A DNA stretch of 64,000 nt from Aphrocallistes beatrix (GCA_963281255.1 OY725494.1:496001-560000), one strand, 5' to 3'; numbered from the stretch's first letter, positions 1 to 11,093 are shown. Program-made: numbers and translations. Notes: generated by a model not told the origin, from the letters alone.

Positions 1-2462
1 ATAGTAGAATAACAATCAGTCACATAATTCAACGTTATAGCTAATAAGTCAAGTGAGCAAAAATTTAATTGCTTCAGTAGATAACTGAATTGATACACAT
101 CGATGTACTTAGTGTCGAATTGGATGAGTTGAATGGAATTGAGCAGTGGAAGACATTGTAGGAAGCATTTCCACTCGTTTGGCGATATGGTGCTACTCAG
201 ATATAAATATATTTTTTTTGGAAGAAATTGGCGCAGGATTGAATATAATTCATTCTTTGAATTGGAGTTACTTTCAGAAAAAATTTCGGAGATGACAATG
301 AATGTTTTCGTAAATTGAATCCAACCCGTATACTCAGTCATCGGTATTTCGTACATACCTGAATATTCATATTTCAATTGACACTTCATTGTCATATTTT
401 CCATCGGTATTGGTGATGTTGGAAGACATCGGTAGAGTATGGACAGTACATCTCCAGCTGAATTAGATAGTAGGCCGCATAGAAATCGGAAATTCATTTT
501 GAACGTCACAAATGTTTCATCAGTGTTTACTATGTAGCGAGTGCTTAAACACTGATCACGCCATGAACAAGAATAGAGCCAGAATGCACCGATGTACTCT
601 TGGATAGTTAAATGTGCGAAGGACCAGACACAAGTTAATTGACCGAGTTCGTCTTTTTTTATGTGCTCTTCTGCTAATCCTAAGCATTGGCACGATTTCT
701 CTGCCTTGTCTACTGTAATTCGGATGTCTTTAGTACATATTAGTTCACGACTGTATATTCCAAGGTAGGCTAGTTCTCCGATATTAAATAAACAGTCTTG
801 AACATTGGGATTTAGATTGAAGATGGATTTTGAAGTCATGTGTTCCAGCCCCATTCTGTTCAGTTGTCGCCGAATCAAATATGCGACTAACTCTGAATAG
901 ATATTCGTTAGAGTATGTGCAGTTATATCATCAGATCCGCGGACGAGAGCTGCAAATAGTGACGCATTAACGGGAATTAAGCTCAGCTGGTTTATCTCAT
1001 CGTGGAGATGGAGAAGTTCTTTTAAATGTTTTTGTTTTTCAATTTGAGGTAGTTGTATTTCAAAGTATATGTCTCTGTTTTCTGGTGAAAATCCTAAAAT
1101 TTGAAAGAACCTATCTATAATTAGTGTATGCTCTTGTGAAATTTTCGTATAGACTCCTGGTCGACTCGTTATTATGATGGTAGATTGAGTTAGAGCCTTA
1201 CGAGTTAGGAGCAAGAAAAGGAGAGTGTTTTGGAAGGGAACCTCTTTTACGAATTCATCCAAGCCGTCGATTATTATAAGGAGGCCATCTCCATCTGACT
1301 CAACCAGATGCTTAGACAAGTCGACAGTCCAGTTAGGACCTACTGGCATGGATAAGCGCAACCATCTTTGTATGAACTCTCCCTCGATAACATTGCCGGT
1401 TTTATCTCTCGATTTTTCCATTTCGTGCCAATCGGGGTTTCTGCATGGATTTGATACGGAAAAAGAAAATTGTGGAAGTTCGCCTTTACCAAATCGTAAC
1501 GCTGTCATGTGGCAAAGAAAGCTTTTCCCACATCCCGGGTTTCCTATAAGACACCATATTTTTGGTTCATTCCATGTCATCCACTTAGAAAATTCCCAAG
1601 ACCATTCTTTCTTCTTAGGACTGTATCTTTTTATTTCTTTGGTGAAATCCACTGGATATATTCTCATCTCTCCATTTGAAATTTTGCGAAGGTATGCAAT
1701 TTCATTATATGTGGTTTCATCTTCGGGATTGACTGATCTCGGTCTTTCTTCTATTATTGTTAAATCCACGTAAATTGATTCGATATTGATTAGTTGATCG
1801 TCGTCCAGCATTTGTTTCACTTGTTTATTCTGTAATTCCATGAATATTCTTAAAGATTCTTCCCACATCGTAATTTCTTTTTCAAGTGATGCTATTTCCT
1901 TTCGAAATTTTGATTTGAAAACTTGTTCTGTAATATTACTGAAAACAGCATTATATTGTTTTAATTTTAATCCAACGTCATTTCGATTAATCTGTGACAT
2001 TAGTTTTATTAAACTTTCAAGGCTTTCGGAAATATGTCCTTCTTGCACGAGTATTTTCACTTTGTCATCAAAAGAACTATCGGCATCTAACTCTGGGATT
2101 ATCATGCCCATGCGGAACCAATCTTCGCGTACAAATTCGAACTTCAATAGTTTAACGAAGGTCTTCATTGACAACTCTTCCTGGGCTAATCCTTCAAATC
2201 CTTCCGACGGTTGATTGATGGCTAACCATTTGAACTTGGTGGCTATTTCGCACAAGTCTGCTCTACCAATTGCAATTAAGCCACGGTAAAAAGCATAAGG
2301 ATCGTGCTTGCCCCACCTCCGCAATTTGTACAGGAATTCGTTACCTTTGGTAACATTTTCGCATAAACCAGCAGGAATATATAATAGAAAGGCAAGTTTC
2401 TGTATCTGTTCAGCATTTAAAGCGTCCCCTATTTGTACCAAAGGAGAATATTCGTCACTCAT
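1..2462 (-). CDS. DED-NACHT NLR-type receptor, 3' part beyond the left edge
   Basis: Translating the minus strand from the ATG at 2462 gives one open frame of about 820 codons to position 1 with no stop. Residues about 5-80 look like a death-effector domain, ending in an IGRADL motif typical of DED helix 5-6. A long helical linker follows. The NACHT core shows Walker A GNPGCGKS (about 307-314), Walker B LLIIIDGLDE (about 394-403) and a TSRPG sensor (about 432-436). Further on, the motif SFAHLTIQEYIGAFWL is the conserved helical segment seen after NACHT domains, and the last 80 or so residues begin to look leucine-rich. Known family role: cytosolic innate immune sensing with oligomerisation through the NACHT ATPase. 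An in-frame TAG lies 15 nt upstream of the ATG, which fixes this start unless splicing intervenes. The plus-strand open frames across this region are shadows. No lesion is seen, so it may be functional. Confidence 0.9.
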   Translation of the reverse strand, partial: MSDEYSPLVQIGDALNAEQIQKLAFLLYIPAGLCENVTKGNEFLYKLRRWGKHDPYAFYRGLIAIGRADLCEIATKFKWLAINQPSEGFEGLAQEELSMKTFVKLLKFEFVREDWFRMGMIIPELDADSSFDDKVKILVQEGHISESLESLIKLMSQINRNDVGLKLKQYNAVFSNITEQVFKSKFRKEIASLEKEITMWEESLRIFMELQNKQVKQMLDDDQLINIESIYVDLTIIEERPRSVNPEDETTYNEIAYLRKISNGEMRIYPVDFTKEIKRYSPKKKEWSWEFSKWMTWNEPKIWCLIGNPGCGKSFLCHMTALRFGKGELPQFSFSVSNPCRNPDWHEMEKSRDKTGNVIEGEFIQRWLRLSMPVGPNWTVDLSKHLVESDGDGLLIIIDGLDEFVKEVPFQNTLLFLLLTRKALTQSTIIITSRPGVYTKISQEHTLIIDRFFQILGFSPENRDIYFEIQLPQIEKQKHLKELLHLHDEINQLSLIPVNASLFAALVRGSDDITAHTLTNIYSELVAYLIRRQLNRMGLEHMTSKSIFNLNPNVQDCLFNIGELAYLGIYSRELICTKDIRITVDKAEKSCQCLGLAEEHIKKDELGQLTCVWSFAHLTIQEYIGAFWLYSCSWRDQCLSTRYIVNTDETFVTFKMNFRFLCGLLSNSAGDVLSILYRCLPTSPIPMENMTMKCQLKYEYSGMYEIPMTEYTGWIQFTKTFIVISEIFSESNSNSKNELYSILRQFLPKKIYLYLSSTISPNEWKCFLQCLPLLNSIQLIQFDTKYIDVYQFSYLLKQLNFCSLDLLAITLNYVTDCYST

Positions 2463-2474
2463 TGCGAATAGGTT

Positions 2475-2532
2475 CTAAGTGAAACAAATGAAATCAACAA
2501 TAAACGAGATTGAAGTAGCATTGGCGATTTAC
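2475..2532 (-). other. Possible 5'UTR intron of the NLR gene
   Basis: On the minus strand a GTAAAT donor (2532-2527) and a pyrimidine-rich CACTTAG acceptor (ending at 2475) frame a 58-nt stretch directly before the NLR start. The length matches other introns here. Joining the flanks gives no longer in-frame N-terminus, so if real it lies in the untranslated leader. Inferred from splice signals only. Confidence 0.35.
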
Positions 2533-2651
2533 CTACAATTCGTATTTGCTCGACCATGGCATTACATAACACCGTATATTTTGATCAAAATTATGTGGGA
2601 TTTTAATCAACGCACAATGTAAGATTTTGATCAAAGATTTGTCAATGTACA

Positions 2652-3116
2652 TACACTGCCTGAACAAAAGTATTCGTACACCCCATAATTTCCCATACAA
2701 ATAGTTATAATACTGATTTATTTAGCGAGTCAAGGTATTTAATTGGTAAGAGATACGCCTAATTTAACTTCAAATTCGAATTGCTCATTTTATGATCTTT
2801 CCACTCGATTAATCTCCCACAAGGTTAAATATTCTCAGACTGTGCCACCTCGTACCACTTATGCCATCATATACAATGGTGATAACTCGTGATATGTGCT
2901 ATAGGGTAGCAAATGCCAAAAATACTTAATTTTGAAGGAGTGTAATTAAGTTAAAAGCTTATAAAGTGGGTAATTTGAATGTGGAGAATTCGAATTTGAA
3001 GACAAATTAAGTGTATCTCTTACCAATTAAATACCTTGACTCGCTAAATAAATCAGTATTATAACTATTTGTATGGGAATTATGGGGTGTACGAATACTT
3101 TTGTTCAGGCAGTGTA
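2652..3116. mobile_element. Tc1/mariner-type MITE (465 bp)
   Basis: Long terminal inverted repeats begin TACACTGCCTGAACAAAAG and end with the mirror CAGTGTA, flanked by TA as expected for Tc1/mariner. The arms match for well over 100 bp, and the middle carries a small core also found in the copy at 44590-45071. Nonautonomous, with no transposase frame. Confidence 0.85.
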
Positions 3117-3120
3117 TGTG

Positions 3121-3425
3121 TAGTTGCCGGAAAAAGGCTTAGTTGAAGTAAGAATAGACCTGAAATATTTTCGAAATAGGAATAAGGTCGAAAATATTTC
3201 AAGTAAGAATAAGACCTAGAATCTGGGAAGTAAGAATAAGACCTGAAATCTACCAAAAAAGAATAAGAACTAAAATGTCCGCTAGTACCCGCCTCAAGAA
3301 ATAAAATGCTACTTTCGCACTCAATTGGACACTATTTCAAACCTAAAATGCTCACTTTCGCTCTCTCTCCAACTTTAGGTCTCATTCCTACCAGCGAGTT
3401 TTAGGTCTTATTCAAATTCCCCGCG
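3121..3425. repeat. Repeat with inverted AAGAATAAGACCT motifs
   Basis: Several copies of AAGTAAGAATAAGACCT on the left and the inverse AGGTCTTATTC on the right frame a noncoding middle. The motif style resembles the better-bounded element at 37593-38010. Exact ends and a target duplication were not found. Confidence 0.4.
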
Positions 3426-3847
3426 GCACGATATAAACGTTCATTGTTTATCATATTATATTAGTCATATTAAATAGTATTGAAAGTGACAGATGTATAT
3501 TTTTGGATTTAAACAACATGCATGACATTCAACCATACCTAGATCAAATTCCCACATCGATTAATCGTTGATCAAAATCCTATATCATGCGTTGCTCAAA
3601 ATTCCACATCGATAGATCAATTGATCAAAATTCTACTTAGCGTATAGTTGATCAAAATATACAGTCCCCATTATATACACTAAGATAGTGGTGCACTCTA
3701 TAAATTTCGGACCATAGATGAAATAGTATACGTAGTTGGGGATTTCACAGCATGGACAAAAAATGCTTCTGAGGCACGATAGACTTTAGAAATATATTAC
3801 CAGCATATAAACCACATGCCGTTATTTTCGAAAATTGACATATAGAG

Positions 3848-4347
3848 TACACTCGAACCTCTCTTACCCGGGCAGTGCCGGACCGGAGGGTGCCCGGATA
3901 ACAGAATTTGCCCGGATATCGGAGGTCCGGATAAGAGAGGTGCCCGTAGCTCAGAAATCAACTTGAATAGCAGTTTATAGTGTTAAAACTGTCAATTTGT
4001 ATAATGGGTGAGTTTAAACAATATCTAGTGCCCGGAACTTAGAGGTTATCAAAATTTGAGTTCCGGATAAGAGAGGTGATTGCAAAATAGATATTCTATA
4101 AAGGAAAGGAAACTATTCCATTGCGATTGATTAATACATTTTAAGCAGTATTTACTCCTGAATATATTAGATGTCGCAATTATCTTCCAAATTCATTAAA
4201 TAATATTACATGATAATGATTGCTGGAACTGTGGTTAATAATTGACTTGAAAACATGACAATGCATATTGACTAAATGTCAAAAGGGCTGCCCGGTTGAG
4301 AGAGGTGCCCGGATATCGGAGGTCCGGATAAGAGAGGTTCGAGTGTA
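3848..4347. mobile_element. pogo/Tigger-type MITE (500 bp)
   Basis: Terminal inverted repeats TACACTCGAACCTCTCTTA and the mirror end at 4347 are typical of pogo-like elements, with TA duplication. Sub-terminal CCGGATATCGGAGGTCCGG motifs repeat on both sides. A shorter inverted relative lies at 21792-22137. No intact transposase frame is visible. Confidence 0.85.
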
Positions 4348-5150
4348 CTTATACAGTATTAGCATACATTCGAATTCAAATTCAGTCATTTTTTATTTCA
4401 GATTCAGATACATAATTCATAATTCAGATACTTTTGAATTCATGGGCCCCTGTCGAGATAAACAAGATATTTTCGATGATATGGTCCCTGCCAACCTTGA
4501 GATCGGAGTGTCATCACATTGTTGCCATTATTACTAATGCAAATTATTTTATAAATATCCCCAATCAAAAGTTTGAATGCTGTAGTAAGAATCTAACAAC
4601 AAGAAGTTGATTTGAAAGCATCAGAAAAGGATAACTTCAGTCAAAAATTGGCGATATTGCTTGAATTAAAATATACGCTCCCAAAATGAAAGATGCTAAA
4701 GATAGCATTGGTCTATAGACTATATACTATCATTATATCAATCCCCATATGGCAGACATTCAATAAGGAAGAGCACTTTCTGATAAATATAAGATTAATC
4801 TAGTCTAGTTTGTTGTACTCGTATTCCTAGAAGTAGTATTCCATTATAGAGATGATTAGTAATATGAATTAATAAGTTAGTGGATACAATTCTAAAAATG
4901 CCTTCTCCGCAAATTAAACCTTAAGCCTGAAAGAATTATCGCATGATATGATCATTTTAATCAATTAGATTATTCTGTACTTTCATCATAAAAACAAGTT
5001 TATTCAGCAAATTCCATGGTTCAACATAGCAAACGGGTTAAACTAAACCTCAAGAATTATACAGAAGTTGTTCTTCCGAACCACAACATGGAAGTTGAAG
5101 AAATTGTTGGGGGACAAAGAAATTTCATAAAATAAGTAGAATATTTGTTA
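4348..5150. other. AT-rich stretch without recognised features
   Basis: Only short open frames in AT-rich sequence. Nothing identifiable as a gene, RNA or bounded repeat. Confidence 0.5.
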
Positions 5151-5156
5151 GTACAA

Positions 5157-5475
5157 GCACACTTCGCTTCGCTTGCTTGCGCTGCGCGGCTGGCGGACAC
5201 TTTGTGTCCGACGGAGGCGCCCTCTGGGCGTCTGGGGTCACATTGATCAATTATAAGGGAAATAACATCTCTAAATACGTCTGTCCTACTGTTATAATCG
5301 ATATCGCACGAAAAATCACCAAATTTTTCAATTTTAAAAAATTTTGATTAATAATGATGACGTCATAACAAAGTGATGAGCCATCATTTTTTGATGATAT
5401 TTGCATCATATGTGAGATATGTTTGTATACAGATTTTATTAAAAATTCAGCCTTCTATCTCCTATAATAGCTGAG
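5157..5475 (-). repeat. GC-rich-terminus repeat, partial copy
   Basis: Starts with ACAAGC and a GC-rich hairpin block (GCGGACACTTTGTGTCCG) followed by about 250 bp that closely match 61546-61866 and, inverted, 52440-52612 and 46740-46902. The copy stops matching near GCTCGAATAC, where a second repeat family takes over. Confidence 0.7.
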
Positions 5476-5483
5476 TTATGCTC

Positions 5484-5893
5484 GAATACTACTGTTTGAT
5501 CCCAATATATTTGCATTATAAAATAATCGAATTTGATTGGTCAACACATTTTATCACCTATCTCGGCGAGGTGTCAACATTTCGCTCAGATCTTCGATAT
5601 CCTTCTAGTTTCATTATTAATAACCTGTGTGCCAAATTTCACATTTCTAGCACCTCCCAGTTCCTCAATCAATTTGCACAAAGGAAAATTTTTTTTGTTT
5701 TTTTTTATCCGAATTGATTGAGGAACTGGGAGGTGCTAGAAATGTGAAATTTGGCACACAGGTAATTAATAATGAAATTTAGAAATCTAAGAGAAATGTT
5801 CACACTTCGCCGAGATAGGTGACAAAATATACGGTGACCGAACAAATTCGATTATTTTATAATCCAAATACATTAGGATCAAACAGTAGTGAC
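5484..5893. repeat. Long imperfect palindrome (about 180-bp arms)
   Basis: The left arm 5484-5660 and right arm 5713-5893 are inverted copies containing ACCTATCTCGGCGAGGTGT and CTGTTTGATCC motifs, separated by a short T/A-rich loop. Arm sequences recur singly near 9400-9560, 9880-9995 and 13680-13870, so this is a dispersed family. The short open frames here are chance readings of the palindrome. Confidence 0.8.
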
Positions 5894-6430
5894 CTACTGT
5901 ATGCATATAATCAAAAGGACTATTTGTGATTGAAATTCATTGGTTCATGTGAGAACCAATCAATTATCAGACTTTTATAATGCGATTCACACGATTCTAT
6001 TTCATATAAATAATTGAATACAGTTATTTTGAGTTTATAATTTGATTGTTAAAAGTTATTTTATGATCGAATTGATTGATTATACATATAACACACTTTA
6101 GTTGTTGTTAAAGACTTGGACTGAAATTGGTTGATTATTCAAGTATAATAATCTTTAGTAATGTGAACTTTGTGGATTCAAATTGACCTTACATTCAGGA
6201 TTAGTTTACTTAATACAAAGTAAATTCTATTTATCACGAACCAAAATTTTCTGCTACAGTTCTGATTCCATTAATATAACCTGCAGACAAATGGCAATTC
6301 AGCATACTTAGTAGATAACAAGAAAGCGACGTATTGTTTCTCTAATATTCCCAAGCGTCCACTGGGTAACTCTGCGGACATGCAGTATCCGCAAGCCGCG
6401 GAGTGTAAGCAAGCGAATCGCGCTTGTTTT
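5894..6430. repeat. Repeat-derived block ending in a GC-rich terminus
   Basis: Continues the palindrome family (TAATTGATTGGTTCTCACATG-type sequence shared with 9530-9580 and 13700-13735). It ends at 6270-6430 with a segment nearly identical to 9995-10084, finishing GCGCTTGT. Together with the inverted terminus at 5157 this could delimit a 1.27 kb composite element, but no target duplication was found. Confidence 0.55.
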
Positions 6431-6479
6431 AAATAATTCGAGAAATCCTTTCAAAATATTTTGACAAAGGTTTCTTTAA

Positions 6480-6617
6480 ATGAAATTGGAATATATATCG
6501 CTGTTATCTAAATCTCCAGCTTATGAATTAGGGCAATCTCTTTTTAAGAGCGATCTTGATGTAAAATTACTCAACGATTTGGGAGGTACACTACGATTCA
6601 TGCTTTTCGGTGGTTAA
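6480..6617 (+). CDS. Possible 45-residue small protein
   Basis: ATG at 6480 to TAA at 6615-6617. The peptide begins MKLEYISLL and is moderately hydrophobic with mixed charges. It is short and has no recognised domain. It could be a remnant exon or chance. Included only because its composition looks more protein-like than neighbouring frames. Confidence 0.12.
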   Translation: MKLEYISLLSKSPAYELGQSLFKSDLDVKLLNDLGGTLRFMLFGG

Positions 6618-8200
6618 CACCACGGTTTAGCTGAGTCACACCGATATCTCAACTTTAAAAACCCTGAACTAGCAATGTTAATTCGAATTATGAAACGATA
6701 TTTAATGGATAGGTCAATATTTTATTCTCTACACTCAACGATTTGAAGAAGAAGTAAATTTATTTTTAAGATAGAAAAATACATATACTTGAATAAATAG
6801 AAATGGACTCACTCGTGTCAGATTGGAATGTTCGTGTTTCTGTGAGTGCTTCTGTCTTAATGTTTGAAACGTTTGTTTTATTCGTGTTCAGATTCAGTTG
6901 AAATCGTTTGGAAATCGCGTCGATTATGCTTGATTAGTTTTCAGTAGAACAGTTGCTGTCTTTGAGGATAACGAATGAGATATTCTCTCTATTTAACTGA
7001 GCATAGAACTACTTTACTACAGGCATAACGCATTAATTCATTAGTATCGCTTTGCTAGGAAATTGATCCTCATCCACATTCCAGCTAACTACTCCATCTC
7101 ATCTTGTGTTGCAACACTATCTCCAAGCAAAGATGTCTCTAGAATGTTCTTAACTAGTTTATGTGGTTAGTGGTTGTAGTATACATACCATCAACCACTT
7201 AGAACATCACAACAAATATAAAACAGGAAAAGTGAATTGAAGTGGTGTTCAGATAAAATATGAATAACATTGACAGACTGATTGTCAGTACTAGTTTGTT
7301 TATACAAGGTCAAACAGGAAAAGTCGGTTGAGTGACAGTAACTGTGTTCCTAATAAACTGATCTTACAATATTAACCAGTTCAGTACAGATTCCAAGAAG
7401 AGTAATAAGTTCATGAAAGAGCTGTAAATAGAAAACTCTCACTATCCTCGTACGTTAGAAGTATCAGTTATTCAACATTTTTCAGAGCAATGCAGAGAAA
7501 GGCATTCGTTGTTGTTTGTCACAAATATAGAAGAATCCAGCACAGTTGCATCAATTCGAGTCCGCATGAGGCGTCTTGTGGGCGCCTTGTGAAACTAAGT
7601 AATTTATAGGCTACGCATCCAAAATTTTGAATTTGTCTAACGATGATAGGTTAAATTCACAATAAGTGACAATGATGTAATCACTAATGATGAGTAAACA
7701 TTTGATTTCGCATAGCAAGGTAGACCCAAGATTAACTTTCGAAAGTCACCCCTTAGAATAAAGTAGCAAGCTTTACAGTTGATAAAATTCGCCCGATTTT
7801 CTCTTAGAATCACTTTTGCTATCGGATGATGAGATTTGACGAAATGCAAAAGCAAATTCTCAATAATCGTGACACAAATACAAACTAGTATTGGCTCAGC
7901 AGGAAGAATCTGTAAATTATCCATGCTTAGACTTTTCCAAATTTGAGATAACATTTTATTGCATCCAAATAACTAATAATACGTTTAATTTCAAACTCAA
8001 TTTATCTTCCACAGACATCATATCACCAATAGATTGTCTAATCACTTACACCTTACCTTAGACGTATCCTGATATATTACAGTAGAGTTATAGTCAGGGC
8101 ACATGATTAAGTCTAGAAAAAAAGATCTAATGACAATAGGGATTAATTACAACTTAAAATTGTATTCAATCTAAACAGATAAATTTAGATTTATTTTTAC
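6618..8200. other. AT-rich stretch; one doubtful minus-strand frame
   Basis: No recognisable gene. A 105-codon minus-strand frame (7954-7637) has no domain, is at the length expected by chance in this composition, and is not supported further. Confidence 0.4.
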
Positions 8201-8208
8201 CTATGTAT

Positions 8209-8272
8209 CAGCGCTGGGGCCACGGTTAGTCAGGTTAAAACTCTGCGAACCGTACCAGTGGCGCCAGCCCTG
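8209..8272. mobile_element. Tiny hAT-like inverted-repeat element (64 bp)
   Basis: Ends CAGCGCTGGGGCCAC and the mirror GTGGCGCCAGCCCTG face each other across about 34 bp. The CAG...CTG ends fit hAT-type MITEs. Flanks (ATGTAT / TGTATA) give only a partial duplication. Confidence 0.5.
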
Positions 8273-8733
8273 TGTATATAATACGCACATACGTACAAAT
8301 TATTAATAAAATTTTCACACCTTTAAAGATTCTCCCTCTTCATTACATTTAATGTTTACTAAAAGATTAACTCCCAAATTAATTCCTAAATTAGTAGATT
8401 CATAATGAATAAACATAAGCGATGCATTATGAATGAAAAAATATCGGTCGACAGACCGATAGTGCAACCCCATTATGTGACTCGTAGGGAATTTGCATGA
8501 TACATCCTTAATTGAGTTTTAAACATTTATTTTCATTCAGCCAATCAAATTTCATGTTTAGAGAGTGATTCTAACTTGATATGTATATTGAGTCAGCTCT
8601 ATTCCATATTAACCAATTATATTAAATTCTGCTGTTAGATTAAAACCCTGCAATTTTATTGGTCACCACATTTGTCACATTTTGAGGCAAAGTGCGAAAA
8701 TATTAATAATCTTTCTTACATTAGGCTAGAGAG

Positions 8734-9117
8734 CAGTGCCGTGGAGAGATTTTTTGGACCCTCTGGCTAGGTTGGAACCCGGGCCCACTAATTATTTTCC
8801 CTGAATCGAAATTATCATTTGCTACTGCATTTCCAGCGAAATCAATTGCACTATCAATGATTTAATTTGAAATTTCTTCTCTAAATACATTTTAAAAAGA
8901 TATATTAATGCCAACTTGAAACAATGTTCGAAAACCTTTTGATATTTCTTTTTCTTTCAAACGCTTCTCGCGTTGCTTTTGTAAACCTGATTTGTGGCTG
9001 TAAGACATAATTAATCGTTAATATTAAAGAAAAGTATATTTCTGCGGCATCTCAATTTCTGGCCCCTCTGCTTCGGACCCCACTGCCTCCGGGCCCCCTC
9101 CCCTCTCCACGGGCCTG
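8734..9117. mobile_element. hAT-like MITE (384 bp) with 8-bp duplication
   Basis: Begins CAGTGCCGTGGAGAG and ends with the mirror CTCTCCACGGGCCTG. Flanks are CTAGAGAG (8726-8733) and CTAGAAAG (9118-9125), an 8-bp target duplication with one mismatch. The interrupted host sequence is itself a repeat, since an uninterrupted relative (GAGAGTGATTCTAACTTG) occurs at 8559. Confidence 0.8.
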
Positions 9118-9359
9118 CTAGAAAGTGATTCTAACTTGTCTATGTTTATTGAGTTACATATAATCCCTATTAATTAATGAAATAAATACCAATCGTAATG
9201 TTAAATCGTTGGACTCTGATTGCCTAATACGAATTGACCCCTTTTGTGGAAAAGTGTGAAAATATTTCAGAATTTGGACCCATAATCAAATCTCCACCAT
9301 ATAAAGAATATACGGGCCAAATTTGATCTAATAGAATTTCCAGGAGCTAGCAAAGCTAG

Positions 9360-9595
9360 CAGGATGGACGGATGGACGGATGTCGCGCTCCGATCATGAC
9401 ACACCTCGCCGAGATAGGTGACAAATGGTGCTGATCAATGAAATTCGTTTCTTTTATAATGCAAATACGTACATTAGGATCAAACAGTAGTGACTTATGC
9501 ATACAATCGAAAGGACTATTTTTGATTAAAATTCATTGGTTCATGTGAGAACCAATCAATTATCAGACTTTTATAATGCGATATAATATTCGAAA
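9360..9595. repeat. Single arm of the TCTCGGCGAGGTGT repeat family
   Basis: After a GGATGGACGGATGGACGG triplet, the sequence from 9400 matches the right arm of the 5484-5893 palindrome, including CACCTCGCCGAGATAGGTG and GATCAAACAGTAGTGAC. Noncoding. Confidence 0.7.
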
Positions 9596-9860
9596 TCTAC
9601 ACCTCTAAAAACCCCATATCAACCGTTGGAAGCTAGTCTCCGATCTATTTTTGCTATTTGTTTACTTTATGTATCTAATGTAAACAAAAGTAAACAAATT
9701 ATTTATCATATTGAACTGAAAATATGATATACTAAATCTACACCACTAAAAACCCCATGTCAACCGTTGGAAGCCAGCCTCTAGCCTACTTTTGTAATTT
9801 GTTTACTTTATGTATCTATTGTAAACAAATAATTTATCATATAGACCTGAAAATATCTTA
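9595..9860 (+). repeat. Two tandem copies of a ~135-bp dispersed repeat
   Basis: Copies start near 9595 and 9733, each with AAATCTACACC, AAAAACCCCAT, CAACCGTTGGAAGC and GTTTACTTTATGTATCTA. Inverted relatives occur at 12110-12215 and, again as a tandem pair, at 59035-59240. Confidence 0.8.
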
Positions 9861-10084
9861 ATAGCATTATAAAAGTCTGATAATTGATTGGTTCTCGCAT
9901 CAGTCAATGAATTTCAATCACAAATAGTCCTTTTGATTTTATACATAAGCCACACTGTTTGATCCCCAATGTATTTGCATTATAAAAGTATTGTTTCTCT
10001 AATATCCCCAAGCGCCCACTGGGTAACTCTGCGGACACGCAGTGTCAGCAAGCCGTGCAGCGCAAGTACACGAAGCGCGCTTGT
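9861..10084 (+). repeat. Palindrome-family arm joined to a GC-rich terminus
   Basis: 9880-9995 matches the arm family (CTGTTTGATCC). 9995-10084 repeats the TTTCTCTAATATCCCCAAGC and GCGCAAGTACACGAAGCGCG block that also ends the repeat at 6430. Confidence 0.65.
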
Positions 10085-10114
10085 TGCTAATACAAAGGGA
10101 AACTACCTTGCTAA

Positions 10115-10411
10115 CTAACTCAGGTCATTGATCATGGTAATAACTTGAAGCACTCCTCGAGTTAAATAGATGCTCTCCAGCTGAGTAAACACCTCGCTAC
10201 ACTTTTTCGTTCTCAAAGAACGAACTGCACAGAATTTTGAGGGATAAAAGTTGTGACCAGGAGATGCTTGCAACCTTGAGTGTTCTCCTGCAAAGCACAA
10301 GTTTCTTATTTGGGTAATGAAAATCCTCAGTAAAATAAGCATACATGCTAATTGACTGTTACTGCAATCTGTGTTCAGCTCGTCCGAATATTGTCTATGG
10401 GAATTAAGCAT
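10115..10411 (-). pseudogene. Integrase fragment of the Ginger-like element
   Basis: The minus-strand reading contains FCAVRSLRTKK and TQLESIYLTRGVLQV, clearly homologous to the integrase core at 39380-39600 (FCAVRPLRTK, TQLESIYYTLGVPQV). Only part of the rve domain, without all catalytic acids, is present. A decayed fragment of the same transposon family as at 24150-24620 and 39293-41523. Confidence 0.7.
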
Positions 10412-10960
10412 AGTCTAATGAATGTGTATGAGTGTGTCTGTATTTTCGGAATGAAATTCCTGATATGTTTTTTTTTCTCGTTATAACCTCTGATATATTT
10501 TGAATATTCACTGTCGTTTTGCATTAATATGCTAAATAAATGCATTTAAGTTCCCTAAACAGTCACTTTTATACAATAGCGTGACAGAATACAAAATTGT
10601 GACTGGATGAGTAATTATAAACTCAACTCAGCCTCAAAAACAATAAATTGAAATATTCTAAGATTTTTAGTTATTAATTAAATTATTCCAGACTAAACAT
10701 TAAACTAATCCTGCATTTTCTCAATGTTCTATCAAATTAAAAACAAAAGTATCACATTCTGATATCTTACATTAAGTTAGGTATACATTACTGCTGTAGT
10801 GTAATGTGTTGGTATAAAATATGATTGTAGCTTATATAAACCTAAAATGAAAAGATGAATCTGATATTGAGTATATATTAATATTTTCTCTAACTACTAC
10901 GGGATTTGCTCAGGGCAAAAAAGAGAAAGAGAAAAGGCGACGATTTCTAAATACGTAATT
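10412..10960. other. AT-rich stretch without recognised features
   Basis: No domain, repeat boundary or RNA seen. Confidence 0.5.
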
Positions 10961-11093
10961 TCAATTATACCAAATAGTTATTACTTGTGTAAGTGAAATG
11001 CCCATTAATGAGACTCAGAGTAGCGAAGTTTGCTAAAAAAGGAAAATATGTAAACTTCAAATCATTTTTGAGAAATAAATTTACTCTCACTAC

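Larger units (their letters stand above)
2574..3662. mobile_element. Inverted-repeat element with TTGATCAAAAT subrepeats, host of nested MITEs
   Basis: The left end (2574-2640) and right end (3541-3662) are inverted relatives. Both contain several degenerate copies of GATCAAAATYC, and the outermost GTATATTTTGATCA at 2574 is mirrored at 3649-3662. The interior is largely filled by a Tc1-type MITE (2652-3116) and another repeat (3121-3425). No coding capacity is seen. Confidence 0.5.

Noticed and set aside
1225..2214. Plus-strand open frames of 182 and 124 codons
   Set aside because: They lie antisense to the NLR frame, which shows Walker A, Walker B and DED motifs.
5478..5721. Two overlapping plus-strand frames
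   Set aside because: They read the arm of the long palindrome, which recurs elsewhere without keeping a frame.
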